Positions 12,622-13,489 of a stretch of DNA of 13,489 nucleotides are shown here, piece after piece. Position 1 is the stretch's first letter. The number at the start of each line of letters is the position of its first letter. The position numbers were made by a program, and so were the translations under genes. Where the stretch lies: NCBI GenBank assembly GCA_019313605.1, contig JAFDAW010000039.1, positions 1 to 13,489 on the forward strand, written 5' to 3'. Below the pieces are notes generated by a model. It was not told the DNA's origin. It did not search any database and saw nothing but the letters and a program-made list of their open reading frames with translations. The stretch is from Deltaproteobacteria bacterium (GTDB lineage: Bacteria; Myxococcota_A; UBA9160; SMWR01).

Positions 12622-13489
12622 ATGACGGAACCCCTCAATAGCGAACGGCCCGACCTCGCTCCGGGCACGGGCCAGGTGCTCGTAACGGGTGCCTCGGGCC
12701 ACCTGGGTGCCAACCTGATCGAGCGCCTGCTCGCGGACGGAGAACGCATCCGCGTTCTGCTGCAGCCGGGGACAGACAACAGCGCCGTCGATGACCTCGA
12801 TGTCGAACGCGCGGAAGGCGACTTCCGCGATCTCGAGTCAGTAGAGGTCGCCGTCAAGGGTTGCCAACGCGTGTATCACGTCGGAGCGATGATTTCGACA
12901 ATCCAGGGCAACCGCGATCATCGTCGCCAACTGTTCGAGTCCAATGTCGTAGGCACGCGGAACATTCTCAAGGCCGCGCAGATCCACGGTGTCGCCCGCG
13001 TGGTGGTCACCGGCTCCTTCAGCGCCGTGGGCCATCACCTCGACGACCCTTCCGCGCCGAGCGACGAATCCGTGCCCTTCTACCCCTTCCACCGCGCGAT
13101 GCCCTACGAGCGAACCAAGGTGCTCGCCGAACTCGAGTGCCTTCGCGCCGTCGCACGCGGACTCGACGTGGTCGTGGCCACCTCGTGCGCAATCCTCGGC
13201 GCGAACGATTTCTTGCCGTCGCGAATGGGACAGACCTTGTGTGTGTTTGCGAACGGCAAGCTTCGCTTCTACGTGCCAGGCGGCTTCGAATTCGTGAGCG
13301 CCCGCGACATCGTCAGCGGCCACCTGCTCGCAATGTCGCGCGGCCGCGCAGGCGAGAAGTACATCTTCAGCACCCGCTTCGCGACACTCGACGAGATCGT
13401 GGAGTTGTTCGAGCGAGTGACGGGCGTCCCCCGCCCAGCCCGACGACTGCCGGCCTCCGTGATGGGAGCCGTCGCGGGGGTTGCAAGCC
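12622..13489 (+). CDS. NAD(P)-dependent extended SDR (epimerase/3-beta-hydroxysteroid dehydrogenase-like), 3' end cut by window
   Basis: The reading frame is open from 12622 to the window edge, giving 289 residues of an unfinished protein. The Rossmann motif TGASGHLG is at 22-29 and the acidic EGDFRDLES segment at 65-73. The catalytic Ser lies in VVTGSFSAVG (128-137), and the YxxxK pair is Y162/K166 in PYERTKVLAE. The motif FVSARDIVSGHLLAM (224-238) is typical of extended SDRs such as NAD-dependent epimerase/dehydratases, HpnA-like proteins and 3-beta-hydroxysteroid dehydrogenases. The start is the ATG at 12622, preceded by GAGG with 8-nt spacing; an in-frame ATG at 12604 is also possible. 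It is divergent from the sterol reductase, which makes a sterol or other lipid substrate attractive but unproven. About 40-60 residues are probably missing. Confidence 0.85.
   Translation, partial: MTEPLNSERPDLAPGTGQVLVTGASGHLGANLIERLLADGERIRVLLQPGTDNSAVDDLDVERAEGDFRDLESVEVAVKGCQRVYHVGAMISTIQGNRDHRRQLFESNVVGTRNILKAAQIHGVARVVVTGSFSAVGHHLDDPSAPSDESVPFYPFHRAMPYERTKVLAELECLRAVARGLDVVVATSCAILGANDFLPSRMGQTLCVFANGKLRFYVPGGFEFVSARDIVSGHLLAMSRGRAGEKYIFSTRFATLDEIVELFERVTGVPRPARRLPASVMGAVAGVAS

Noticed and set aside
11181..12857. N-terminally extended form of the sterol reductase (558 residues)
   Set aside because: The extra 124 residues are Arg/Ser-rich, antisense to the SDR gene, and unlike the family. 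The ATG at 12485 gives the usual length.

Overview
This is a GC-rich bacterial chromosomal segment. It has Gram-negative hallmarks: two lipoproteins with lipoboxes, one of them an M48 protease of the LoiP/YcaL type, and a consensus sigma-54 (-24/-12) promoter. A sterol-reductase-like gene sits with CoA-ester metabolism and dense CGATCG hexamers. This would suit a sterol-capable deltaproteobacterial or Myxococcota-like lineage, but the taxonomic guess is inference only. No rRNA, tRNA, CRISPR, transposase or phage gene is visible.

Layout. Positions 1-66 hold a 22-bp tandem repeat, and the rest up to 506 is gene-free. A minus-strand lipoprotein of unknown family follows (507-1328). A divergent intergenic region leads into a plus-strand operon (1642-6231): a CitE/HpcH-type CoA-ester lyase, a two-hot-dog MaoC hydratase resembling mesaconyl-CoA hydratase (Mch), a family III CoA-transferase closely matching mesaconyl-CoA C1-C4 CoA transferase (Mct), and a DAO/PuuB-type FAD amine oxidoreductase. 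A strong hairpin at 6235-6272 separates this operon from a convergent glutathione S-transferase gene. Divergent to the GST lies a translationally coupled pair: a cupin and an M48 metalloprotease lipoprotein (7130-8301).

From 8349 to 9606 the window looks accessory. It holds a small exported protein under a sigma-54 promoter, with a 9-bp dyad about 90 bp upstream that could be an activator site. It also holds a truncated, frameshifted remnant of a trimethylamine-dehydrogenase-family enzyme that ends at a heptanucleotide tandem repeat.

The right part carries three minus-strand genes: an ERG4/ERG24-type sterol reductase, then a DUF2182 membrane protein and a DUF1326 protein. Divergent from the reductase is an extended short-chain dehydrogenase/reductase, cut by the window edge, that could act on sterols.

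The main biological reading is the lyase-hydratase-CoA-transferase block. These are the steps that join glyoxylate to propionyl-CoA and move CoA within mesaconate, as in the second cycle of the 3-hydroxypropionate bicycle. The mesaconyl-C4-CoA hydratase (Meh) needed to finish the route is not in the window. The neighbouring FAD amine oxidase could supply glyoxylate, but that is a hypothesis.
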